Origin: Candidatus Omnitrophota bacterium
GTDB lineage: Bacteria > Omnitrophota > Gorgyraeia > 2-01-FULL-45-10
DNA: 5,165 nucleotides
Direction: 5' to 3'
Assembly: GCA_030691985.1 (NCBI GenBank)
Contig: JAUYDB010000068.1
Coordinates: 1-5,165, forward strand
This document shows, one piece after another, positions 1 through 4,705 of this stretch. A program made the position numbers and the translations under genes. How positions within the stretch are numbered: position 1 is the stretch's first letter; each line of letters starts with the position of its first letter. The notes beneath the pieces are model-generated. The model did no database searches and had not been told where the DNA came from. It saw only the letters and a program-made list of their open reading frames with translations.

Positions 1-136
1 GATGGGTGAAGTCACCGGTGCCAAGCATGGCAATGCCTTTTATCTTCGCCCATTTGGCTAAAGTCGCGATCTCCATCTCTTTCGATGTGGCACGCGAGTA
101 TTTTGAGTGTATGTGGAAGTCCGCGATGAACGGCAT
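1..136 (-). CDS. PHP-domain protein, endonuclease Q (EndoQ)-like, N-terminal fragment
   Basis: Only the first 45 codons lie in the window; the gene runs off the left edge. The fragment begins MPFIADFHIHSKYSRATSKE and carries the PHP-family metal motif D6-x-H8-x-H10, followed by the block LAKWAKIKGI (26-35) and LGTGDFTH (38-45). This pattern matches, from memory, the EndoQ/TIGR00375 family, in which a PHP nuclease domain cuts DNA 5' of deaminated bases such as uracil and hypoxanthine. Some of these proteins are mislabelled UvrD helicases in databases. The start ATG at 136 has a GAGG Shine-Dalgarno sequence at 149-146, nine bases upstream. It follows pyrC by 120 bp, a gap filled by a repeat element with no visible terminator, so it may be read with the pyr operon. 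Family assignment is good; the exact biochemical activity is inferred because the catalytic core beyond the first motif is not visible. Confidence 0.8.
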   Translation of the reverse strand, partial: MPFIADFHIHSKYSRATSKEMEIATLAKWAKIKGIAMLGTGDFTH

Positions 137-145
137 GTCGTGTCG

Positions 146-259
146 CCTCGTTAATAGCAGTTATATGACGCTTTTTAGCGTTTAGCGGATAGGAGAGGTC
201 GTCTGACTTACTAAACGCTATACGCTACCCGCTAAACGCTAAACTTGTTGTCTGACTCA
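146..259 (-). repeat. Spacer-filling palindromic heptamer repeat, copy 1
   Basis: This element fills the pyrC-EndoQ spacer. Units of seven bases (TAGCGTT, TAGCGGG, TAGCGTA on the minus strand) lie head to tail at about 203-241. Positions 176-192 pair with 225-241 (16 of 17), so the RNA or single strand can form a hairpin. Positions 201-259 match 2590-2648 upstream of pyrB at 56 of 59 bases by eye, and the block GACGCTTTTTAGCG (plus strand, 167-180) recurs at 2514-2527. On the minus strand the copy begins with TGAGTCAGAC, whose first three bases are the pyrC stop codon, and ends at the Shine-Dalgarno sequence of the next gene. No U-run follows the hairpin, so it is not a standard intrinsic terminator. 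Confidence 0.85.
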
Positions 260-1543
260 AACGATGACCTCATCCCTCATAACGATCCTGCCTGCAACGA
301 ATACGTGCGAAACCTTCGCCTTTAATTTCCAATCGATAAACGGAGAATTTTTGGACTTTGACTCGATCAAATCTTTCCTGTAGATATGCTCTTTATTCGG
401 ATCGATAATGATGAGATCCGCAACGCTTCCTTTTCTGAGGCTTCCCCTATTGATACCTAAAATCCTCGCCGGGTTCGTGGACATCTTCAGGATAAGGCCG
501 GACCAGGAGATTATCGATTTATCGACGAGCTCCATGACCGCGAGGCTCAAGGCGGTCTCAAGGCCTATTATTCCGAATGGGGCATAATCGAATTCGACAT
601 ATTTTTCCGAATCCGTATGCGGGGCATGGTCCGTCGCTATCGCATCGAGCGTGCCGTCGGCAATGGCCTCTTTGATCGCTTCGACATCCTCTCTTGTCCT
701 CAACGGAGGGTTCATCTTCGTGTTGGTATCATAAGTGGCGCAGCATTCTTCGGTAAGGGTGAAGTAGTGCGGCGCCGTCTCCGCCGTCACTTCCAAGCCG
801 CTCGACTTCGCCTTTCTTATCAATTCCGCCGATTTTCCGCAGCTTACATGCGCGATATGAATTTTAGCCGATCCTTTTTCCGCAAGCTCGAGGTCGCGCC
901 TGACGATCTCATATTCGGCCTCTCCGGGCATCCCGCGAAGCCCCATCTTCGTCGAGATGAAACCTCTGTTCATAACGCCGTCTGCGGTAATCATGCTATT
1001 CTCGCAATGATCTATCAAAAAAAGGGAGTATTTGGCGCAATCTTTCATTGCTTCCACCATAAGTTCTTTGTTCTGCACGCAGGCGCCGTCATCTGATACG
1101 GCAACGATGCCTTCTTTCTTCATGCCGGCAAAATCCGCGAGTTTAATACCGGCGCGGCCCTCTGTGATGGCGCCTATTATAAAAACGTTGGACAGCGCGT
1201 CTTTATTTATGATCGCCGTGACAACCTTCGCGATTGCCGGGTTGTCTATCGCCGGTTCGGTATTCGGCATGCAGGCAACGCTTGTGAAGCCGCCGCGTAT
1301 GGCCGCGCGGGTTCCTGTCGCGATGGTCTCTTTGTCCTCCCTGCCCGGCTCGCGCAGATGAGCATGCATGTCGACAAGGCCCGGCGCGACTATTCTGCCT
1401 CCGGCGTCTATAATCAGGTCGGCCTTCACGCTTAAATCTTTATCGATTTTCTCTATCCTTCCGTCGGATATCAGGACATCGGATATGCAATCTATTTTGT
1501 TGGCCGGGTCTACAACCCTCCCGTTCTTTATAAGGCAGTTCAT
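257..1543 (-). CDS. pyrC: Dihydroorotase (class I, zinc-dependent)
   Basis: A 428-aa cytoplasmic amidohydrolase that reversibly cyclises N-carbamoyl-L-aspartate to dihydroorotate, step 3 of de novo UMP synthesis. The sequence has the metal motif H60-A-H62-L-R64-E-P-G, substrate-binding MPNT (92-95), the acidic metal ligand D152 in SDDG, zinc-ligand histidines H179 (DHCEN) and H232 (HIAHVS), NPPLR (278-282), and catalytic D305 in ATDHAPH. Aspartate in place of a carboxylated lysine and the length near 430 are typical of class I bacterial enzymes such as those of Bacillus and Aquifex. The start ATG overlaps the pyrB stop as ATGA, and GAGGG inside the end of pyrB serves as the ribosome binding site, so translation is probably coupled. 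The stop TGA belongs to the downstream repeat element. All catalytic residues are present, so an inactive PyrC-like partner (PyrC', with lost histidines) is unlikely. Confidence 0.97.
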   Translation of the reverse strand: MNCLIKNGRVVDPANKIDCISDVLISDGRIEKIDKDLSVKADLIIDAGGRIVAPGLVDMHAHLREPGREDKETIATGTRAAIRGGFTSVACMPNTEPAIDNPAIAKVVTAIINKDALSNVFIIGAITEGRAGIKLADFAGMKKEGIVAVSDDGACVQNKELMVEAMKDCAKYSLFLIDHCENSMITADGVMNRGFISTKMGLRGMPGEAEYEIVRRDLELAEKGSAKIHIAHVSCGKSAELIRKAKSSGLEVTAETAPHYFTLTEECCATYDTNTKMNPPLRTREDVEAIKEAIADGTLDAIATDHAPHTDSEKYVEFDYAPFGIIGLETALSLAVMELVDKSIISWSGLILKMSTNPARILGINRGSLRKGSVADLIIIDPNKEHIYRKDLIESKSKNSPFIDWKLKAKVSHVFVAGRIVMRDEVIV

Positions 1544-2484
1544 CTCTTTCCCTCTTTGGCAAGCGTTATAAGATAGAGGACCGCCATCCTTACGGCGATG
1601 CCGTTTGTAACCTGCTCCAATATCACGGAATTCCCGCCGTCCGCGACTTCGCTCGACATCTCAACCCCTCTATTTATAGGGCCCGGGTGCATCACGACGA
1701 TCTCTCTTTTGCATTTTTTAAGGCGTTCGTTAGTTATGCCGTATCGTTTGAAATATTCCAATTTTGACGGGAAGGCCGCTGCGCCGTCGCGCTCAAATTG
1801 CATTCGTAATACGTTTATCGCGTCGGCGTCTTCGAGCGCTTCGGTTATATCGTCGGTGGCTTTCACGCCCATCTTTTCAATGCCTTCCGGTATCAGCATC
1901 TTTGGGGCGCAGACAGTGACCTTCGCCCCGAGTTTTGTAAGGCCCCATATGTTTGATCGACAGACGCGCGAATGGGCTATATCGCCTATTATGCTTACCT
2001 TGAGGCCTTCGATCCTGCCAAGCTTCTCTTTAAGCGTAAACATGTCAAGAAGGGCCTGCGTCGGGTGTTCGTGCCAGCCGTCGCCGGCATTTACGACGCT
2101 CGATTTAACCGCGCGCGCCAGTATATTCGGCGCGCCCGAACAGTTGTGCCGTACGACGATTATGTCGATCTTAAGGGCCTCGATGTTCCTGCCGGTGTCG
2201 ATCAGGGTCTCGCCTTTCTTTACGCTTGAGGCCTCTATCTCCACGTTTATGACATCGGCTGACAGCCGTTTTGCGGCAAGCTCAAAAGAAGTGCGCGTTC
2301 TCGTAGACGGTTCGTAAAATAAGTTGACGACTGTCTTGCCCCGCAGGGCGGGGACCTTTTTTATATGGCGGGTCGTGACCTCCTTAAAGCTCTGGGCCGT
2401 ATAAAGTATAAGCCCTATCTCTTCGGCGGAAAGATATTCCAGCCCCAGCAGGTCTTTCTTGGCCCAGAGCGTCTTTTTATCCAT
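1540..2484 (-). CDS. pyrB: Aspartate carbamoyltransferase, catalytic subunit
   Basis: This 314-aa enzyme joins carbamoyl phosphate and L-aspartate to N-carbamoyl-L-aspartate, the committed step of pyrimidine synthesis. Visible motifs are the carbamoyl phosphate loop STRTRTSFE (60-68), the loop SSVKKGE (86-92), RHNCSGAP (112-119), HPTQALLD (140-147), GDIAHSRVCRSN (168-179) and MHPGPINRGVE (265-275). The length matches the family. An in-frame ATG exists 27 bases upstream at 2511, but it falls in the repeat and gives an N-terminus (MTTAITRKT) unlike relatives. The ATG at 2484 has GAGG six bases upstream, so I prefer it. The gene overlaps pyrC by 4 bp (ATGA). No regulatory subunit gene pyrI is present; PyrR attenuation would do the control, as in Bacillus. 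Confidence 0.97.
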   Translation of the reverse strand: MDKKTLWAKKDLLGLEYLSAEEIGLILYTAQSFKEVTTRHIKKVPALRGKTVVNLFYEPSTRTRTSFELAAKRLSADVINVEIEASSVKKGETLIDTGRNIEALKIDIIVVRHNCSGAPNILARAVKSSVVNAGDGWHEHPTQALLDMFTLKEKLGRIEGLKVSIIGDIAHSRVCRSNIWGLTKLGAKVTVCAPKMLIPEGIEKMGVKATDDITEALEDADAINVLRMQFERDGAAAFPSKLEYFKRYGITNERLKKCKREIVVMHPGPINRGVEMSSEVADGGNSVILEQVTNGIAVRMAVLYLITLAKEGKR

Positions 2485-2490
2485 AGTTTT

Positions 2491-2494
2491 CCTC
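2491..2494 (-). promoter_or_regulatory. Ribosome binding site that decides the pyrB start
   Basis: The minus strand reads GCTATAACGAGG, six bases, then ATG at 2484. This places the Shine-Dalgarno GAGG at a good distance from 2484 and inside the frame of the longer version starting at 2511. The same GCTATAACGAGG string precedes pyrR (3212-3201), and a one-base variant, GCTATTAACGAGG, precedes the EndoQ-like gene. Confidence 0.75.
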
Positions 2495-2648
2495 GTTATA
2501 GCTGTAGTCATGCGACGCTTTTTAGCGTATAGCGTTTAGCGGATAGCGTATAGTAAGTCAGGCGACTTTCCCTATACGCTAAGTTTGTTGTCTGACTTAC
2601 TATACGCTATACGCTACCCGCTAAACGCTAAACTCATTGTCTGACTCA
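2491..2648 (-). repeat. Spacer-filling palindromic heptamer repeat, copy 2 (extended)
   Basis: Nearly the whole pyrR-pyrB spacer is one element. Arms 2523-2561 and 2592-2630 are inverted repeats matching at about 35 of 39 bases, with a 30-base loop, built from seven-base units of the TAGCGTT/TAGCGTA/TAGCGGG type. The loop itself holds a diverged second copy of the unit (TACGCTAAGTTTGTTGTCTGACTTA-like, 2574-2598), so this copy is longer than copy 1 and looks like a partial duplication. The right end TGAGTCAGAC (minus strand) sits one base after the pyrR stop TAG, and the left end runs into the pyrB ribosome binding site. In the polycistronic mRNA this would be a strong hairpin between pyrR and pyrB, which may tune decay or relative expression. 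There is no U-tract after it. Confidence 0.88.
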
Positions 2649-2649
2649 A

Positions 2650-3195
2650 CTACGCCTTCTCACACAGCACAACCTCATCCTTGCCATCCACCTCAGACAG
2701 CCTTACCTCCACAACCTCTTTATGCGACGTCGGCACATTCTTCCCAACATAATCCGCCCTTATCGGAAGCTCCCTGTGGCCGCGGTCGATCAGAACGGCA
2801 AGCTGTATCCTGCCCGGCCTGCCGAAGTCTATAAGCGCGTCGAGCGCGCACCTTATGGTTCGTCCCGTAAATAGCACATCGTCCACAAGTATTATCGTCT
2901 TACCGTCTATATTAAAGCCTATCTCCGTCGCATGCACAACCGGCTGCTCCGCAAGCCGGGTTAGGTCATCCCTGTACAGCGTTATATCGAGAGCCCCTAT
3001 ATCAGGCCTCTTCCCGGCAATTTTTCCTATCTTGTCCGCAATCCTCCGGCCCAAATGCGCGCCGCCCTTCTTTATGCCCACTATACCTATCTCCTCTACG
3101 GACCCGCACTGCTCAATGACCTCGTGCGCGATTCTCTCGAGCGTCCTATCGATGCTTGTCCCATCCATGATTGTCGATTTCTCTCGTAAAGTCAT
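2650..3195 (-). CDS. pyrR: PyrR bifunctional pyr operon attenuator / uracil phosphoribosyltransferase
   Basis: A 181-aa type I phosphoribosyltransferase. In the PyrR family the protein binds pyr leader RNA when charged with UMP or UTP and promotes termination; many members also convert uracil and PRPP to UMP. The sequence shows IAHEVIE (22-28), GIKKGGAHLGRR (40-51), DITLYRDDL (70-78), the PRPP motif IILVDDVLFTGRT (101-113), and DRGHRELPIRADYVGKNVPTS (137-157, all typical of PyrR). The start at 3195 has GAGG five bases upstream; its N-terminus aligns well with Bacillus PyrR, whereas a start at the internal Met10 would truncate it. It is the first gene of the operon, behind a promoter, a PyrR-type RNA hairpin and a terminator, so autoregulation is expected. 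The stop is TAG. Confidence 0.97.
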   Translation of the reverse strand: MTLREKSTIMDGTSIDRTLERIAHEVIEQCGSVEEIGIVGIKKGGAHLGRRIADKIGKIAGKRPDIGALDITLYRDDLTRLAEQPVVHATEIGFNIDGKTIILVDDVLFTGRTIRCALDALIDFGRPGRIQLAVLIDRGHRELPIRADYVGKNVPTSHKEVVEVRLSEVDGKDEVVLCEKA

Positions 3196-3200
3196 TCTCG

Positions 3201-3212
3201 CCTCGTTATAGC
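3201..3212 (-). promoter_or_regulatory. pyrR ribosome binding site in the shared GCTATAACGAGG block
   Basis: GAGG at 3204-3201 lies five bases before the pyrR ATG. The preceding GCTATAAC is identical to that before pyrB and nearly so before the EndoQ-like gene, although the rest of this spacer is a different repeat. The upstream stretch TTTAGG...CGCTTAGCGG (plus strand, 3220-3240) also hints at decayed seven-base units. Confidence 0.65.
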
Positions 3213-3246
3213 ATCGTTTAGGTTTTCGCTTAGCGGTGTGCGGTTT

Positions 3247-3321
3247 GTCATTCTGAGCCCCGAAGGGGCGAAGAATCTAAAATATAGATTCTTCGTCGGG
3301 CTTCGCCCTCCTCAGAATGAC
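3247..3321 (-). repeat. 75-bp palindromic element with cloverleaf potential in the pyr leader
   Basis: Perfect 11-bp terminal inverted repeats, GTCATTCTGAG (3247-3257) and CTCAGAATGAC (3311-3321), enclose three smaller hairpins: CCCC-GAA-GGGG (3258-3268), CGAAGAATCTA/TAGATTCTTCG (3269-3279 with 3285-3295) and GGG-CTTCG-CCC (3298-3308). Together they can fold as a four-way junction. The GTCATTCTGAG...GAAGAATCT pattern resembles, from memory, dispersed palindromes common in genomes and metagenome bins of several phyla, so this is probably one copy of a non-coding mobile repeat (REP/MITE-like). It lies between the attenuator and pyrR, so it is transcribed as part of the leader when termination is avoided. 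No transposase is nearby and I see no clear target-site duplication. Confidence 0.85.
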
Positions 3322-3324
3322 GTG

Positions 3325-3352
3325 ACCGATAACCGACAACCGATAACCCAAC
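3325..3352. repeat. Short tandem array of 7-bp units
   Basis: ACCGATA, ACCGACA and ACCGATA follow each other, then a diverged ACCCAAC. The 7-bp period is the same as in the two larger spacer repeats, though the unit sequence differs. On the other side of the palindrome, GCGGTGTGCGGTTT (plus strand, about 3235-3246) is partly complementary to these units, so the array may be an outer arm of the palindromic element. Confidence 0.6.
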
Positions 3353-3371
3353 CTTGAGTTTTCGCATCAAC

Positions 3372-3405
3372 AAAAAACCCGCCTATCTCTTTAGATAAGT
3401 GGGTT
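3372..3405 (-). terminator. Intrinsic terminator of the pyr leader (attenuator)
   Basis: On the minus strand AACCCACTTATCT pairs with AGATAGGCGGGTT across an AAAG loop: 13 positions with one mismatch and one G-U, followed by a run of T (TTTTTT then GTTG). This is a classic rho-independent terminator. It sits about 70-100 bases after the predicted transcription start and ahead of pyrR, directly after a PyrR-binding-type hairpin. The arrangement matches PyrR-mediated transcription attenuation. Confidence 0.9.
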
Positions 3406-3427
3406 AGCAAGGGCATCGGCTTCCTCT

Positions 3428-3461
3428 CCTTTCCCGGCCTCTCAAGGACCGGATTAAAAGG
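3428..3461 (-). promoter_or_regulatory. PyrR-binding RNA hairpin (anti-antiterminator)
   Basis: The minus strand folds as a lower stem CCTTT/AAAGG (3461-3457 with 3432-3428), an internal loop, an upper stem CCGG/CCGG (3452-3449 with 3437-3434) and a capping segment reading UCCUUGAGAGG. The last resembles the known PyrR recognition consensus ARUCCNGNGAGGYU, with one extra base between UCC and GAGAGG. UMP- or UTP-loaded PyrR would stabilise this hairpin and so favour the downstream terminator. The competing antiterminator is less obvious: the 3' strand GGGAAAGG (3435-3428) can make only a short 4+3 bp pairing with CCCTTGCTAACCC (3413-3401), which overlaps the terminator's 5' arm. Confidence 0.82.
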
Positions 3462-3482
3462 TGTTATCATAATTTAGTAATC

Positions 3483-3510
3483 ATTATACGCGTTTTACCT
3501 TTATTGTCAA
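3483..3510 (-). promoter_or_regulatory. pyr operon promoter, sigma-70 consensus
   Basis: The minus strand has TTGACA (3510-3505), a 16-bp spacer and TATAAT (3488-3483), both hexamers perfect. Transcription should start near 3478-3475, leaving a leader of roughly 280 bases before pyrR that contains the PyrR hairpin and terminator. The perfect boxes suggest strong constitutive initiation, with control left to attenuation. Confidence 0.9.
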
Positions 3511-3514
3511 TTGT

Positions 3515-3548
3515 TATTTTTCCCCGTATTTTTCCCCGTATTTTTTCC
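3515..3548. repeat. 12-bp tandem repeat with A-tracts just upstream of the pyr promoter
   Basis: TATTTTTCCCCG occurs twice exactly (3515-3526, 3527-3538) and a third, decayed unit TATTTTTTCC follows (3539-3548). Read on the minus strand, these are A-runs spaced 12 bases apart ending next to the -35 box, which could act as an UP-like or bent segment. The remaining sequence to 3575 is A-rich on the minus strand. I see no terminator there for the restriction-modification genes upstream. Confidence 0.6.
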
Positions 3549-3575
3549 TTTTTTCCTTTTAATTTTTTGGTCCTT

Positions 3576-3941
3576 TTATCTATAGATGCCCTTTGCGTAT
3601 AGACTCCAGTCTGGTGCCTCTATTGGGCGTGCTGGCAAGTTGTTATGGCTATCCCAGAAGGTATCATATTTGATAACTGTACACTCAACGTCTACCGCAC
3701 TAATTTTTTTGAGCACATAGATATAGTCAATGCCATAAGAGTATTTTTTCCCCTCATAACCACTATACATTATACGAACTCCGACATAAATCAGTTTCGC
3801 ATTATCTTGCGGAAAGTCGGATATATTTGGGGTAAACTTAATGGGGTCTATCTTTTGCTGTGGGAAAACGCTCTTAACATAGGGGTATGATTTATATACA
3901 TCCTTATACCATTTCGCTATGTTAGATAATTTTCTTTGCAA
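3576..3941 (-). CDS. Hypothetical protein, probably the 3' part of a frameshifted gene
   Basis: I do not recognise this 121-aa product. It is a soluble-looking, aromatic-rich protein with no signal peptide or membrane segment; the middle (about residues 48-85) alternates hydrophobic and polar residues as in beta strands (KLIYVGVRIMYSG, YGIDYIYVLKKI), and it ends APDWSLYAKGIYR. The only start in this frame is TTG at 3941, with a poor AGG two bases before it. The frame is open upstream to 3978, and a short frame starting with ATG at 3996 runs up to a seven-A tract (complement of 3945-3951). Removing one A joins the two into KLAYKLYKKGLQRKLSNIAK, a natural-looking helix. I therefore read it as the body of an approximately 139-aa gene, third in the restriction-modification block. 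A role in that system is only inferred from position. Confidence 0.55.
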   Translation of the reverse strand: MQRKLSNIAKWYKDVYKSYPYVKSVFPQQKIDPIKFTPNISDFPQDNAKLIYVGVRIMYSGYEGKKYSYGIDYIYVLKKISAVDVECTVIKYDTFWDSHNNLPARPIEAPDWSLYAKGIYR

Positions 3942-3996
3942 ACCTTTTTTTATACAACTTATACGCCAGTTTTTCTATTTCATCCTTTATCGCCAT
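3922..3996 (-). pseudogene. 5' fragment of the same small gene, frameshifted at A7
   Basis: ATG at 3996 lies one base after the endonuclease stop codon and encodes MAIKDEIEKLAYKLYKK before the run of seven A's at 3951-3945; continuing in frame it adds seven residues and stops at TAA (3924-3922). Tight spacing to the upstream gene makes this the natural start of the third gene. One fewer A would fuse it to the 121-aa frame. The cause could be a true mutation, a homopolymer sequencing or assembly error, or slippage during expression. Confidence 0.6.
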
Positions 3997-3997
3997 T

Positions 3998-4705
3998 TTA
4001 AACTTTTGCTTTTTTAAGAATTGCATCAACAACTTCGTCTTTGGACACTTTGTATATGTCAAAATTGGACAGGTTTTTATCGGTTATGCCTATTTGATAT
4101 TCTATGCCTCCTCTATGTTGATGGCTTATATATTTGTTCTTTTTGGCTTCTTTACTTGACATAACCCAATAAATTATTTGGTCAACCCATACCCCTATAA
4201 AAACAAAGACATCGCAGGAATCTGGTTTCAATTGTTGGAAGTTCATCCAAAAAGGGTCTCCTGAATCATGTCGCAATGCTTTTGAAGCAAGGTCGCCCCT
4301 ATCTTTGGCATTGATTGCTCGGCACGCTTTCACTTCTAACTTAATCCCCTCAAACCAAACATCGTATTGCCCATCATATTCTGGATCTAATGTCTTGCTG
4401 GCTTTTTTGAACTTATTATCTATATTTCGCAATTGCTCCTCACCCCAAATCTCTCCGAATACACGGGGAGAAAGTCCGTAAAGGTGAAGGTGTTTGTTTG
4501 AGCCAACATATTCTTTTCTCAATTTTTCGTATTCTTGAAACGTTATAACATTCCTATCTCTTAGAAAGATAAGCGTATACTCATATTCGTTAAAAGGAGA
4601 GGCGGAGATTAACCCCCTTAATCTTTCTTTTATGAATTCTTTATCTTTATCGGCAAGTTCGGAAGCAAACTTGTTTAGACGTTCTTTTAATTGTCTTAAA
4701 TCCAT
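3998..4705 (-). CDS. Probable type II restriction endonuclease (PD-(D/E)XK-like)
   Basis: A 235-aa protein that I cannot place in a named restriction enzyme family. The likely catalytic core is YDGQYDVWFEGIKLEVKACR (110-129): D115, eight residues, then E124-V-K126, fitting the PD-(D/E)XK nuclease pattern, with acidic residues E85, E89 and E90 on a preceding helix (FGEIWGEEQL). C-terminal to it are a segment MNFQQLKPDSCDVFVFIGVWVDQIIYWVMSS (154-184), which looks like a helix and a strand pair of the core, and HQHRGGIEYQIGI (195-207). The N-terminus (1-66) is highly charged and helical. Its ATG lies within the methyltransferase gene (10-bp overlap) behind GGGCGGAG, and the next gene begins one base after its stop. 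Coupling to a methyltransferase, AT-rich composition and the nuclease motif together support a cognate endonuclease; recognition sequence unknown. Confidence 0.75.
   Translation of the reverse strand: MDLRQLKERLNKFASELADKDKEFIKERLRGLISASPFNEYEYTLIFLRDRNVITFQEYEKLRKEYVGSNKHLHLYGLSPRVFGEIWGEEQLRNIDNKFKKASKTLDPEYDGQYDVWFEGIKLEVKACRAINAKDRGDLASKALRHDSGDPFWMNFQQLKPDSCDVFVFIGVWVDQIIYWVMSSKEAKKNKYISHQHRGGIEYQIGITDKNLSNFDIYKVSKDEVVDAILKKAKV

Noticed and set aside
176..241. Hairpin after pyrC as an intrinsic terminator
   Set aside because: On the minus strand no run of T follows the hairpin; it is better explained as part of the spacer repeat.
617..1361. Long plus-strand reading frames inside pyrC
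   Set aside because: They are antisense to a gene with every dihydroorotase motif, contain no recognisable domain and have arginine/alanine-rich, low-complexity content typical of shadow frames.
1598..2317. 239-aa plus-strand frame inside pyrB
   Set aside because: It lies opposite well-conserved aspartate carbamoyltransferase motifs and resembles no protein; open only because of codon bias on the real strand.
2485..2511. Upstream ATG for pyrB at 2511
   Set aside because: It adds MTTAITRKT encoded by repeat sequence and the ribosome binding site, while the ATG at 2484 has correctly spaced GAGG and a family-like N-terminus.
2514..2648. CRISPR-like array
   Set aside because: The units are 7 bp, contiguous and palindromic, without regular unique spacers or cas genes.
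2637..3211. Plus-strand frames opposite pyrR and the repeat
   Set aside because: Proline/serine-rich translation without motifs; the minus-strand PyrR explains the region.
3247..3321. tRNA gene or riboswitch, because of the cloverleaf fold
   Set aside because: No T-loop, anticodon or CCA-end features are visible, and arm lengths (11 bp outer stem) do not fit a tRNA; the fold is explained by nested palindromes.
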